Assembly: GCF_042682785.1 (NCBI RefSeq)
Contig: NZ_JBHUIB010000012.1
Coordinates: forward strand, 806,001-870,000
Direction of reading: 5' to 3'
Source: Thalassotalea_F euphylliae
Lineage (GTDB): Bacteria > Pseudomonadota > Gammaproteobacteria > Enterobacterales > Alteromonadaceae
Length of the DNA stretch: 64,000 nt
Made by a program: the position numbers and the translations under genes. The stretch's first letter is position 1. Each line of letters begins with the position of its first letter. Shown one piece after another: positions 1 through 8,458 of the stretch. Below the pieces are notes generated by a model. The model was not told the origin of the DNA. It saw only the letters and a program-made list of their open reading frames with translations, and did not search any database.

Positions 1-770
1 TCAATGAGTCGGTAATAAATCAATTTATTGCTGACTTTATTTTACCGTTTACCCGCGTATCAGCGTTGATTATGGCGATGATAGGGCTGGGGTCTAGAAC
101 CATTCCTATGCGCGTTAAGCTATTTCTTTGTTTAGCGATAACAGCGGCAATCATGCCTGCAATTCCGCCCGTAAGGGTGGACAACTTGTTTGCGTTTTCT
201 ACCTTTCTCTTGGTCGTAGAACAGATATTGATTGGTGTATTAATTGGCTTTGTGACTGTGCTAGTGGTTGAGACGTTCACGTTGGCGGGCCAAATAATCG
301 CGATGCAAACAGGTTTAGGTTTTGCCTCACTTGTTGACCCTGCCAGTGGTATGAATGTACCCGCAGTTGGACAATTCTTTTTGATACTGACGACACTTCT
401 TTTTTGGGCCTTAGATGGTCATTTGACTTATATACAATTCGTCGTTGTTAGCTTTGAAACAATTCCTATTCCTAGCGACGGATTTGATGCTGTTAAGTTT
501 AAAGAGGTCGCGGAATGGGGCGGTTGGATGTTCGCTACTGCACTTTCACTTGCATTAGCACCACTTACTGCCATGCTATTAGTAAACTTTTCATTTGGTA
601 TTATGACGCGAGCAGCGCCTCAACTAAACATCTTTGCTATTGGCTTTCCAATTACCATGACAGCGGGTTTAATAATCATGTGGCTAACTATGGGGAACTT
701 CTTAGTCCATTTCGAATTGCAATGGCAACGCGCAGTTGAGTTCACCTGTTACCTTGTGGAGTGTAGGTAG
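1..770 (+). CDS. fliR: Flagellar export apparatus protein FliR (5' partial)
   Basis: FliR is an integral membrane part of the flagellar type III export gate (FliPQR core), in the inner membrane under the basal body. The frame is open from base 3 to the stop at 768-770, giving 255 residues. The family is about 260 residues, so only a few N-terminal residues lie outside the window. The visible N-terminus (FIADFILPFTRVSALIM) matches the conserved start of FliR, and several hydrophobic segments follow, including the conserved TGLGFASLVDP stretch near residues 108-118. A TTG at 66 is not the real start because homology continues upstream of it. The stop is followed after 2 bases by flhB, as in other flagellar operons. 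Confidence 0.93.
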   Translation, partial: NESVINQFIADFILPFTRVSALIMAMIGLGSRTIPMRVKLFLCLAITAAIMPAIPPVRVDNLFAFSTFLLVVEQILIGVLIGFVTVLVVETFTLAGQIIAMQTGLGFASLVDPASGMNVPAVGQFFLILTTLLFWALDGHLTYIQFVVVSFETIPIPSDGFDAVKFKEVAEWGGWMFATALSLALAPLTAMLLVNFSFGIMTRAAPQLNIFAIGFPITMTAGLIIMWLTMGNFLVHFELQWQRAVEFTCYLVECR

Positions 771-772
771 CC

Positions 773-1903
773 ATGGCTGAAAATGATTCGGGTGAACGTA
801 CCGAGGAACCCACAGCCAAAAAGCTGATGCAGGCTAGACAAAAAGGCCAAGTTGCACGTTCTAAAGAGCTTGGCACCATGTTTGTGTTGATTGGCAGTGC
901 CAGCGCCATGATGCTTGTTGGAGAGCGACTAGTATTGGCGCTCTCTGCAGCCATGAGACGGCTCTTTTCGTTATCACGTGATGAAGTCATGGATGGTAGC
1001 AAACTCGGGACGATTATTGGTGATAGTTTAGCGACAGTGGCTATGCCGCTTGCTTGGATATTTGCCATCATTATGTTAGCTGCATTTATCGGTAATATCT
1101 TGTTAGGGGGCTTTAATTTCTCGTGGGAGGCAATGGCGCCCAAAGCCAGTAAGTTGTCGCCTTTGGCTGGCTTTAAACGAATGCTGGGCCCACAAGCATG
1201 GGTAGAGTTTATAAAGTCCGTTCTCAAATTCTTTGTTGTCTTCTTTGTCGCTCTAACGCTGCTATTTGGACTGTTTGAGGAGATACTACATCTTAGTTTA
1301 GAGTCAGTTCCTGGCAACTTTGGTCACGCTACCAGTATGCTACTTTGGATGTTTTTGGCGTTGGCTTGCTCGCTAATTATTATTGCAATTGTTGATGCGC
1401 CATACCAAGTTTGGAATCACACAAAGCAATTGCGTATGACCAAACAAGAAGTCAAAGATGAGATGAAAAATACTGAGGGTAGTCCAGAAATCAAAGGACG
1501 TATCCGTCGTACCCAATACGAAATGTCGCAGCGTCGAATGATGCAAGACGTTAAAGAGGCTGATGTAGTGATTACAAACCCTACGCATTTCTCCGTCGCG
1601 TTGAAGTACGATGCCGAGCAAGGCGGCGCACCGATGATGACAGCGAAAGGTGCTGATGAAATGGCTATCCATATTCGCACTATTGCTAAAGAACATGGCG
1701 TAGAAATTCTTGCATCACCAGCCTTGGCTCGATCATTGTTTTATACTGCAGAGGTAAATCAAGAAATACCCGAAGAGCTTTTTGCTGCAGTAGCACAAGT
1801 ACTCGCATTTATTTATCAACTGAACCTGCATAAGGAAGGCAAAGGAAGAAAGCCCGTCCCACTTAACAAGAACTTACCTATTCCAGACGACTTTCGATAT
1901 TGA
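773..1903 (+). CDS. flhB: Flagellar export switch protein FlhB
   Basis: FlhB sits in the inner membrane beside FlhA and switches export from rod/hook to filament substrates. The 376-residue product has the charged N-terminus (ERTEEPTAKKLMQARQKG), four hydrophobic segments, and a cytoplasmic domain carrying the autocleavage motif NPTH at residues 269-272, the same place as in Salmonella FlhB. The ATG follows the fliR stop by 2 bases, so translation is probably coupled. Length and motif are canonical and nothing looks damaged. Confidence 0.97.
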   Translation: MAENDSGERTEEPTAKKLMQARQKGQVARSKELGTMFVLIGSASAMMLVGERLVLALSAAMRRLFSLSRDEVMDGSKLGTIIGDSLATVAMPLAWIFAIIMLAAFIGNILLGGFNFSWEAMAPKASKLSPLAGFKRMLGPQAWVEFIKSVLKFFVVFFVALTLLFGLFEEILHLSLESVPGNFGHATSMLLWMFLALACSLIIIAIVDAPYQVWNHTKQLRMTKQEVKDEMKNTEGSPEIKGRIRRTQYEMSQRRMMQDVKEADVVITNPTHFSVALKYDAEQGGAPMMTAKGADEMAIHIRTIAKEHGVEILASPALARSLFYTAEVNQEIPEELFAAVAQVLAFIYQLNLHKEGKGRKPVPLNKNLPIPDDFRY

Positions 1904-2022
1904 TGTCTTTTTACATCGAATCAAATGTGGTGCGATATTTAGCCACTTAACTTTTTAACAATATTCTTGGTCTGCTTATTGCTGTTCCTGTGATAACGTC
2001 AAAAAATTATCACCAATTAAGC

Positions 2023-4125
2023 ATGCAGTTATTAGCTAATTTTACACAATTTGACAGAAGCCGAATCAAGAATTTATCTGGGCTAAGTACGCCATTTTTA
2101 GTGATGGCGGTACTAGGTATGATCATTTTACCGATGCCGGCGTTTTTACTCGATATCCTCTTTTCGTTTAACATCGCATTATCATTGGTTGTACTGCTAA
2201 TCACTGTTTATACACTAAAGCCCCTTGATTTCGGTGCATTTCCTACTGTTTTGCTGATAGCGACAATTCTTAGACTATCGCTCAATGTTGCTAGTACGCG
2301 TGTTGTATTGCTGGAAGGCCACCAAGGACCTGATGCAGCAGGTGCTGTTATCGAAGCATTCGGCTCGGTTGTTATTGGTGGCAACTATGCTGTAGGTCTC
2401 GTTGTATTCTTAATCCTTATTATCATTAACTTCGTGGTTGTGACTAAAGGTGCCGGACGTATCTCTGAAGTAACCGCTCGTTTCACCCTAGACGCTATGC
2501 CAGGTAAGCAAATGGCGATAGACGCAGATTTAAACGCTGGCTTTATTACACAAGAACAAGCGCGTGAACGTCGAATTGAAGTGACAAGCGAAGCGGATTT
2601 TTATGGTTCCATGGACGGTGCTAGTAAATTCGTTAAGGGTGACGCCATTGCTGGGATACTCATTTTATTTATCAACATCATTGGTGGCCTTGTTATTGGC
2701 ATGGTGCAGCATGACTTAGATTTCTCGTCAGCGGTTGAAATTTACACCTTACTAACAATTGGTGATGGTCTTGTCGCACAAATACCGGGTCTATTGCTTT
2801 CTGTCGGTACTGCTATTGTTGTTACGCGCCAAAACACTTCTCAAGACATGGGTGAGCAGGTCAGCAGCCAGCTTGGGAATGCTCGTTCTCTATACATTGC
2901 GGCAGCAGTTATGTTCGTTATGGGCATTGTCCCAGGTATGCCTCATCTAGCATTCTTATTCTTTGCCGCTGTAATTGCTGCACTTGCGTATTTCGGTGAA
3001 AAAGTAAAAGCGAAGAAGGCAGTTGAAGAACAACAAAAAGCGCAAGAAGAACAAGTTCAATCGCAGCAACAGCAAGAAGAAACCAAAGACTTGAGTTGGG
3101 ATGATGTTAATCATGTTGACGTTATAGGTTTAGAAATTGGCTATCGACTGATTCCGCTCGTGGATAAGGCGCAAGGCGGAGAGCTACTAAACCGTATTAA
3201 AGGGGTACGCAAGAAGTTGTCGCAAGAATTTGGGTTTTTAGTCCCTGCTGTTCATATTCGCGATAATCTAGACTTAGAGCCTAATACCTATCAAATTTCT
3301 TTAATGGGGGTTGCTGTCGGTGAAGCAGAAATTCGTCATGACCATGAGTTAGCAATCAACCCCGGCCAGGTATTTGGTAGCCTTGAAGGCATACCTACTA
3401 AGGATCCTGCGTTTGGCTTAGATGCCGTTTGGATAAAGCAGAATCAACGTGAACAGGCACAGGCATTGGGTTATACCGTTGTCGATGCTGCGACAGTACT
3501 GGCAACCCATTTGAGCCAAATTTTAACGAATAATGCGGCCCAGTTAATTGGTCATGAAGAAGTACAAAACCTATTGGATAGGCTTGCCCAAAGTTACCCT
3601 AAACTTGTCGAAGGATTAATTCCTGATGTATTACCGCTTGGTACAGTGGTGAAGGTACTACAAAACTTGATGAACGAAGGTGTTGCTGTACGTGATATGC
3701 GTAGTATTGTGCAAACCTTGGTTGAGTACGGACCTAAGAGCCAAGACACCGACGTACTTACCGCGGCTGCACGTATCACTTTACGCAAATTTATTGTTCA
3801 AGACCTTGTTGGCTCTGCTGTTGAAGTACCAGTCATAACCTTGGCGCCAGAGCTGGAACAGATGTTGCATCAGTCAATGCAAATGGCTGGTGATGATGGT
3901 GCGGGTATAGAGCCAGGGTTAGCGGAACGTTTGCAAAAGTCGCTAACCGATGGAGCTCAACAGCAAGAATTATCGGGCGATACACCAATATTGCTGACAT
4001 CCGGTATCTTACGCACCGTTTTGGCTAAATTTGTGAAATACACGATTCCAAGTCTACGAGTAATTTCATATCAAGAAATTCCAGATGACAAACAAATTCG
4101 AATCGTCAGTGCAATTGGTCAATAG
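2023..4125 (+). CDS. flhA: Flagellar export gate protein FlhA
   Basis: FlhA is the large export-gate subunit; its N-terminal membrane domain conducts substrates with the proton motive force and its C-terminal domain docks chaperone-substrate complexes. The protein has the conserved LPMPAFLLDILFSFNIALS segment, then the FHIPEP-family core including PGKQMAIDADLNAG, and a long cytoplasmic domain after a Q/E-rich linker (about residues 335-365). I chose the ATG at 2023 (700 residues) because the distance to the LPMP motif then matches Vibrio FlhA. A GTG at 1990 would add 11 residues, and neither start has a clear Shine-Dalgarno. It follows flhB after about 120 bases with only a weak hairpin between them. 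Confidence 0.95.
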   Translation: MQLLANFTQFDRSRIKNLSGLSTPFLVMAVLGMIILPMPAFLLDILFSFNIALSLVVLLITVYTLKPLDFGAFPTVLLIATILRLSLNVASTRVVLLEGHQGPDAAGAVIEAFGSVVIGGNYAVGLVVFLILIIINFVVVTKGAGRISEVTARFTLDAMPGKQMAIDADLNAGFITQEQARERRIEVTSEADFYGSMDGASKFVKGDAIAGILILFINIIGGLVIGMVQHDLDFSSAVEIYTLLTIGDGLVAQIPGLLLSVGTAIVVTRQNTSQDMGEQVSSQLGNARSLYIAAAVMFVMGIVPGMPHLAFLFFAAVIAALAYFGEKVKAKKAVEEQQKAQEEQVQSQQQQEETKDLSWDDVNHVDVIGLEIGYRLIPLVDKAQGGELLNRIKGVRKKLSQEFGFLVPAVHIRDNLDLEPNTYQISLMGVAVGEAEIRHDHELAINPGQVFGSLEGIPTKDPAFGLDAVWIKQNQREQAQALGYTVVDAATVLATHLSQILTNNAAQLIGHEEVQNLLDRLAQSYPKLVEGLIPDVLPLGTVVKVLQNLMNEGVAVRDMRSIVQTLVEYGPKSQDTDVLTAAARITLRKFIVQDLVGSAVEVPVITLAPELEQMLHQSMQMAGDDGAGIEPGLAERLQKSLTDGAQQQELSGDTPILLTSGILRTVLAKFVKYTIPSLRVISYQEIPDDKQIRIVSAIGQ

Positions 4126-4179
4126 TCACTAGCATCAACAGGTTAAGTTGTTCGCAAAAGCTGAATTAAGGGGTTATCA

Positions 4180-5649
4180 GTGAAGATCAAACGTTATGTA
4201 GCAAAAGATATGAGAACTGCACTAGCGCAAATCAAAGAAGAGCTAGGCGCCGATGCTGTCATTATGTCCAATAAAAAGATACCGGAAGGTGTCGAATTAA
4301 TGGCGGCTGTTGATGGATCCCAACCTTCCATCTCAAAAACGGTTGATGAGCCTGTTTCTACAGGATCTATATCGACAAACAATGACGGTTCGTTAAAAGA
4401 AGATGTTGTGAGTCTGTCTGCTGCTAAACCTGAACGCATTGAGCCACAAATTAATCTTGATGAACAGGGTGTCGAGCCTGCACCAGCAGATAGCTTAGCC
4501 GCATTGCTTGCTCGAAATGTCCAACAAAATAGTGAAACAGCTCAAACACAACAGCCATCGGAAGAAAGTTTAGAACAGCAACTGAAGGCATTTACGACAA
4601 AACTTGAACAGCAAGCAGATACACAATCCCAGATGCAAGCTGAACAAGATGAGTGGAGCGCGCCTCCTAGCCAATCTAAAACTGATATCGCGAGTAACCC
4701 CAACAATGTGGTATCTATGGATGACTTTAATCAAATGAAAGCCGAGATGGCTTCTATACGTCAATTATTAGAGCATCAAGTGTCAGGCCTAATGTGGCAA
4801 GACATGGCACAAAAAGACCCTAGCCGTGCCATGTTGATCGACCGTTTGGTTTCGATTGGTATCACTGAAGAAATGGCTGACCAAATTGCAGGATTTGTAC
4901 CGGGACATTTTTCGCCAGAAGAAAGTTGGCACAGCGCAATGCAGCTGTTGAAAGAGCAATTAAATACAACCAATAATGACATCATTCATCGTGGTGGTGT
5001 AGTGTCTTTGGTTGGTCCTACTGGTGTTGGTAAAACAACAACGCTCGCTAAGTTAGCTGCACGCTTTGCACAAATGCACGGCGCAGACCAATTAGCACTT
5101 ATTTCAACGGATACATTCCGCATTGGTGGCTTTGAACAGTTAGAAACGTACGGCAAAATCATCGGCTGCCAAGTAAAGTTAGCCAAAGATGCCGAGGCGT
5201 TAGAAGTGTTGCTACAACAATTTAGTAACAAAAAGCTTGTGCTGATCGATACCGCAGGCATGGGACAACGTGATTTAAGGTTGGCAGAACACTTATCGAC
5301 ACTCGTCTCCAATAACAGAGTGCGTATAAGAAATTACCTAGTGCTGTCGGCCAACTCTCAACAGGCTGTGATGCAAGAAAATGTTGAACGCTTCAAGAAA
5401 ATTCCACTTTGTGGTTGTATTTTTACGAAGTTAGATGAAAGCTTAAGCATGGGTGAAATTATTACAACGTCGATACAAAATGGTTTACCAATTGGTTACC
5501 TAACAGACGGTCAGCGTGTTCCTGAAGATATTAAAGTTGCAAATGCTGAGAAATTGGTTAGTCTTGCAGAGAAAATAGCAAGTAAATCAGCACTGAAATT
5601 CAATTTCAGCTCGAAAAGACAATCGGTGGCAAATGTAGCTGCGGGTTAA
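4180..5649 (+). CDS. flhF: Flagellar SRP-like GTPase FlhF
   Basis: FlhF is an SRP-family GTPase that sets the polar site where the flagellum is built. Of 489 residues, the first about 270 form a variable Q/E-rich region (B domain). The N and G domains follow, with the P-loop GPTGVGKTT at residues 279-287, DTFRIGGFEQLETYG, LIDTAGMGQRD and the G4 motif TKLDE. The start is GTG at 4180, supported by AAGGGG seven bases upstream. Its partner flhG follows after 19 bases. The flhF-flhG pair is typical of polarly flagellated gammaproteobacteria. Confidence 0.96.
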   Translation: MKIKRYVAKDMRTALAQIKEELGADAVIMSNKKIPEGVELMAAVDGSQPSISKTVDEPVSTGSISTNNDGSLKEDVVSLSAAKPERIEPQINLDEQGVEPAPADSLAALLARNVQQNSETAQTQQPSEESLEQQLKAFTTKLEQQADTQSQMQAEQDEWSAPPSQSKTDIASNPNNVVSMDDFNQMKAEMASIRQLLEHQVSGLMWQDMAQKDPSRAMLIDRLVSIGITEEMADQIAGFVPGHFSPEESWHSAMQLLKEQLNTTNNDIIHRGGVVSLVGPTGVGKTTTLAKLAARFAQMHGADQLALISTDTFRIGGFEQLETYGKIIGCQVKLAKDAEALEVLLQQFSNKKLVLIDTAGMGQRDLRLAEHLSTLVSNNRVRIRNYLVLSANSQQAVMQENVERFKKIPLCGCIFTKLDESLSMGEIITTSIQNGLPIGYLTDGQRVPEDIKVANAEKLVSLAEKIASKSALKFNFSSKRQSVANVAAG

Positions 5650-5668
5650 TTAAGAAGTAGTTTTATAG

Positions 5669-6511
5669 ATGATAGACCAGGCGAGCGGTTTACGAAGAAT
5701 GCAAGAATTAAAACAAATCAAAGTTATCGCAGTATCTGGAGGTAAAGGGGGCGTCGGTAAAACCAACGTGTCACTCAATACTTCTATTGCACTTGCTAAG
5801 CAAGGTAAAAAGGTTTTGGTACTGGATGCCGACTTAGGTTTGGCAAATGTAGACGTGATGCTAGGTTTACGTGTACAAAAAAATATATCTCATGTGCTAA
5901 GCGGCGAATGTGAATTAGATGATATTATCATCGAAGGACCGTGTGGTATTAAAATTATTCCTGCAACCTCAGGTACCCAATCGATGGTTGATTTGACACC
6001 ATCGGAACATGCGGGCCTCATCCGTGCTTTTAGCGATATGCAAACCGACTTTGATGTGTTACTTGTCGATACTGCGGCAGGTATTTCTGACATGGTATTG
6101 AGTTTTGCAAGAGCGGCGCAAGACGTTATGTTGGTTGTTACCGATGAACCAACTTCGATCACTGACTGCTATGCCCTCATGAAATTGCTAAGCCGCGACC
6201 ATGGAGTGTTTAAGTTCAAAGTTGTTGCTAACATGGTACGCAGCGTCAAAGAAGGGCAAAACCTTTTTGCTAAACTGACTAAAGTCACAGATCGATTTTT
6301 GGATGTGGCGCTAGAGTTGGTTGCGATAGTGCCGTTTGATGAAAATATCCGTAAAGCTGTGCGTAAACAGCAAGCTATTGTTGATGCGTTCCCTGATTCA
6401 CCGGCATCAAAAGCATTTGCTCAATTGGCAACCAAGGTCAACAAGTGGCCAATACCGAATAGAGCAACAGGTCACCTCGAATTCTTTATTGAACAGTTAA
6501 TCGAGCACTAA
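5669..6511 (+). CDS. flhG: Flagellar number regulator FlhG (MinD-like ATPase)
   Basis: FlhG (FleN/YlxH) is a MinD/ParA-type ATPase that limits flagellar number by acting on FlhF and on the flagellar master regulator. The 280-residue protein starts with DQASGLRRM, the DQAxxLR motif that in this family stimulates FlhF GTPase. The deviant Walker A GGKGGVGKT follows at residues 24-32, with LDADLGLANVDVMLG and LLVDTAAG later. The C-terminal end carries the amphipathic stretch FIEQLIEH, consistent with membrane association. The gene lies between flhF and fliA, as in Vibrio, Shewanella and Pseudomonas. Confidence 0.96.
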   Translation: MIDQASGLRRMQELKQIKVIAVSGGKGGVGKTNVSLNTSIALAKQGKKVLVLDADLGLANVDVMLGLRVQKNISHVLSGECELDDIIIEGPCGIKIIPATSGTQSMVDLTPSEHAGLIRAFSDMQTDFDVLLVDTAAGISDMVLSFARAAQDVMLVVTDEPTSITDCYALMKLLSRDHGVFKFKVVANMVRSVKEGQNLFAKLTKVTDRFLDVALELVAIVPFDENIRKAVRKQQAIVDAFPDSPASKAFAQLATKVNKWPIPNRATGHLEFFIEQLIEH

Positions 6512-6530
6512 TTACGATTACGGAGTTTAA

Positions 6531-7250
6531 GTGGTAAAAGCCAACGCTTACACTAACTACACCGACAAGTCAGCTTTATTGCAAGAGCACTCTGTGCTTG
6601 TAAAAAGAATTGCTTACCACTTACTGGCTAGGTTACCTGCTAGTGTTATTGTCGACGACTTGATTCAATCAGGCATGATCGGATTGCTGGAAGCAGCCAA
6701 CAATTTTGATGCTAGCAAAGGGGCGAGTTTTGAGACGTTTGCAGGTATCAGAATTCGTGGTGCTATGCTTGATGAAATTCGTAAAGGTGACTGGACTCCC
6801 CGCTCTGTTCATAAAAACTCCCGATTGGTGGCAGACACCATTAAACAGCTTGAAGCTGAGTTTGGTCGCGATGTAACCGATGCTGAAGTTGCTGAAAAAC
6901 TTGATATTTCAGTAAATGAATACCATCATATTCTTAATGAAGTTAGCGCAGGTAAAATCATTGGTATCGAAGATCTAGGGGTTAGCGAAGATGCGGTCTC
7001 CTATGATGAAGACTATCAGCAAGATGATCCTTACCAGAGTATTGAACAAGTAGTTTTTAAAAAAGCGTTAACAGAATGCATTTCGACTTTACCTGAAAGA
7101 GAAGCTTTAGTACTGTCTCTCTATTACGATGAAGAGTTGAATTTAAAGGAAATTGGTCAAGTACTTGACGTGAGTGAGTCAAGGGTAAGCCAAATTCATA
7201 GCCAAGCGATGCATCGATTAAAAGCACGTATGCAATCTTGGCAAAGTTAA
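6531..7250 (+). CDS. fliA: Flagellar sigma factor FliA (sigma-28)
   Basis: FliA directs RNA polymerase to late flagellar and chemotaxis promoters. The 239-residue product contains sigma region 2 (DDLIQSGMIGLLEAANNFD), the RIRGAMLDEIR segment, region 3 and a region 4 helix-turn-helix (LNLKEIGQVLDVSESRVSQI). It starts at GTG 6531, with ACGGAG at 6520-6525 as ribosome binding site. I could not see a clear sigma-28 promoter (TAAA-N15-GCCGATAA) between fliA and cheY, so the chemotaxis genes may be read through from upstream. Confidence 0.97.
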   Translation: MVKANAYTNYTDKSALLQEHSVLVKRIAYHLLARLPASVIVDDLIQSGMIGLLEAANNFDASKGASFETFAGIRIRGAMLDEIRKGDWTPRSVHKNSRLVADTIKQLEAEFGRDVTDAEVAEKLDISVNEYHHILNEVSAGKIIGIEDLGVSEDAVSYDEDYQQDDPYQSIEQVVFKKALTECISTLPEREALVLSLYYDEELNLKEIGQVLDVSESRVSQIHSQAMHRLKARMQSWQS

Positions 7251-7297
7251 GTAGAATATATAGTAATTTTGTTTAAAACATTTCACCGGAGGGTGCT

Positions 7298-7681
7298 TTG
7301 GATAAAAATATGAAAGTTCTTGTTGTTGATGACTTTTCAACAATGAGACGTATCGTAAAAAACTTACTTCGCGACTTGGGCTTCACTAATATCCAAGAAG
7401 CGGATGATGGCAGTACTGCACTACCGATGTTACAAGGCGGCGATTTTGACTTCGTGGTTACTGACTGGAATATGCCAGGCATGCAAGGTATCGACTTGTT
7501 AAAAGCAATTCGTGCCGATGAAAAGCTGGCTCATATTCCTGTGCTACTTATTACGGCGGAAGCAAAGAAAGAACAGATCGTAATGGCCGCTCAAGCGGGT
7601 GTTAATGGTTATATTGTCAAGCCATTCACTGCAGCAACGCTGAAAGAAAAACTCGACAAAATTTTTGAACGTTTAGGATAA
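7298..7681 (+). CDS. cheY: Chemotaxis response regulator CheY
   Basis: CheY carries the phosphoryl signal from CheA to the flagellar switch. It is a 127-residue single receiver domain with the acidic pocket and phospho-acceptor in VTDWNMPGMQG, the KPFTAATLKEKL end helix and VLVVDDFSTMRRIV near the N-terminus. I take the TTG at 7298 as start because GGAGGG lies 4 bases upstream. An ATG at 7310 is possible but is 16 bases from that site. It is followed by cheZ with 22 bases between them. Confidence 0.96.
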   Translation: MDKNMKVLVVDDFSTMRRIVKNLLRDLGFTNIQEADDGSTALPMLQGGDFDFVVTDWNMPGMQGIDLLKAIRADEKLAHIPVLLITAEAKKEQIVMAAQAGVNGYIVKPFTAATLKEKLDKIFERLG

Positions 7682-7703
7682 GCGCTAAGCGTGAGGAAAT
7701 TTA

Positions 7704-8444
7704 ATGAGTAAAGTATCTGGCGGTAACATTACGTTAGAGCAGGCTAAGTCATTAGTTGAGTTCTTAGAAAACGGACAGCAAGATAAAGCGGATGAATTGC
7801 TCGCTGAAATTCAAAATCCGATAAACTCTGAGTTGTTTGCTGAGATAGGTAAATTAACGCGTCAGTTACACGACTCGATGATGAACTTCCAGTTGGACTC
7901 ACGTCTAAACGATTTAGCTAATGCTGACATTCCCGATGCGAAAGAGCGTCTCAATTACGTTATTAGTCGCACAGAAGACGCAGCAAACAAAACAATGGAT
8001 GCTGTAGAGTCTATATTTCCCGTCGTTGATACTATCCAGCAGCAAGTCAAAGCCGTTGATCCTTTATGGAAAAAGCTTATGCATAACGATTTGAATTTAG
8101 GTGAATTCAAAGCATTGTGCACTGACATAGACAAGCTGCTGAAAACTACCTCTACTGAAACAGAACGCATGCATGCGCTGATGACCGACGTATTGATGGC
8201 ACAGGATTTCCAAGATTTAACGGGCCAGGTGATTCGCAAGGTTATTGACCTTGTTCGCGAAGTTGAAGAAAGCCTAATCAACATGCTTACTGCATTCGGT
8301 GTTACAGAAGAACAACAAAATAAAGCAACGCTTAAAACAGGTGAAAACCTTGTTGAAGGGCCGATTGTTAACACAGAAGAAAGAGATGACGTAGTTTCAG
8401 GGCAAGATGACGTTGACGATCTCTTATCTAGTCTAGGGTTTTAG
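7704..8444 (+). CDS. cheZ: CheY-phosphate phosphatase CheZ
   Basis: CheZ removes the phosphate from CheY and ends the switching signal. The 246-residue helical protein carries the family signature MAQDFQDLTGQVIRKVIDLV around residues 165-184, which includes the catalytic glutamine region. It ends in an acidic CheY-binding tail (DDVDDLLSSLGF). The ATG has a GAGGAA ribosome binding site. The order cheY-cheZ-cheA is the usual one in polarly flagellated gammaproteobacteria. Confidence 0.96.
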   Translation: MSKVSGGNITLEQAKSLVEFLENGQQDKADELLAEIQNPINSELFAEIGKLTRQLHDSMMNFQLDSRLNDLANADIPDAKERLNYVISRTEDAANKTMDAVESIFPVVDTIQQQVKAVDPLWKKLMHNDLNLGEFKALCTDIDKLLKTTSTETERMHALMTDVLMAQDFQDLTGQVIRKVIDLVREVEESLINMLTAFGVTEEQQNKATLKTGENLVEGPIVNTEERDDVVSGQDDVDDLLSSLGF

Positions 8445-8458
8445 CAGGAGTTTGGTGC

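Noticed and set aside
66..770. fliR starting at TTG 66
   Set aside because: The open frame and FliR-like sequence continue upstream to the window edge.
1929..1947. Sigma-54-like promoter before flhA (TGGTGC...TTTAGC)
   Set aside because: The GG to GC spacing is 11 rather than 10 bases and the -12 element is poor.
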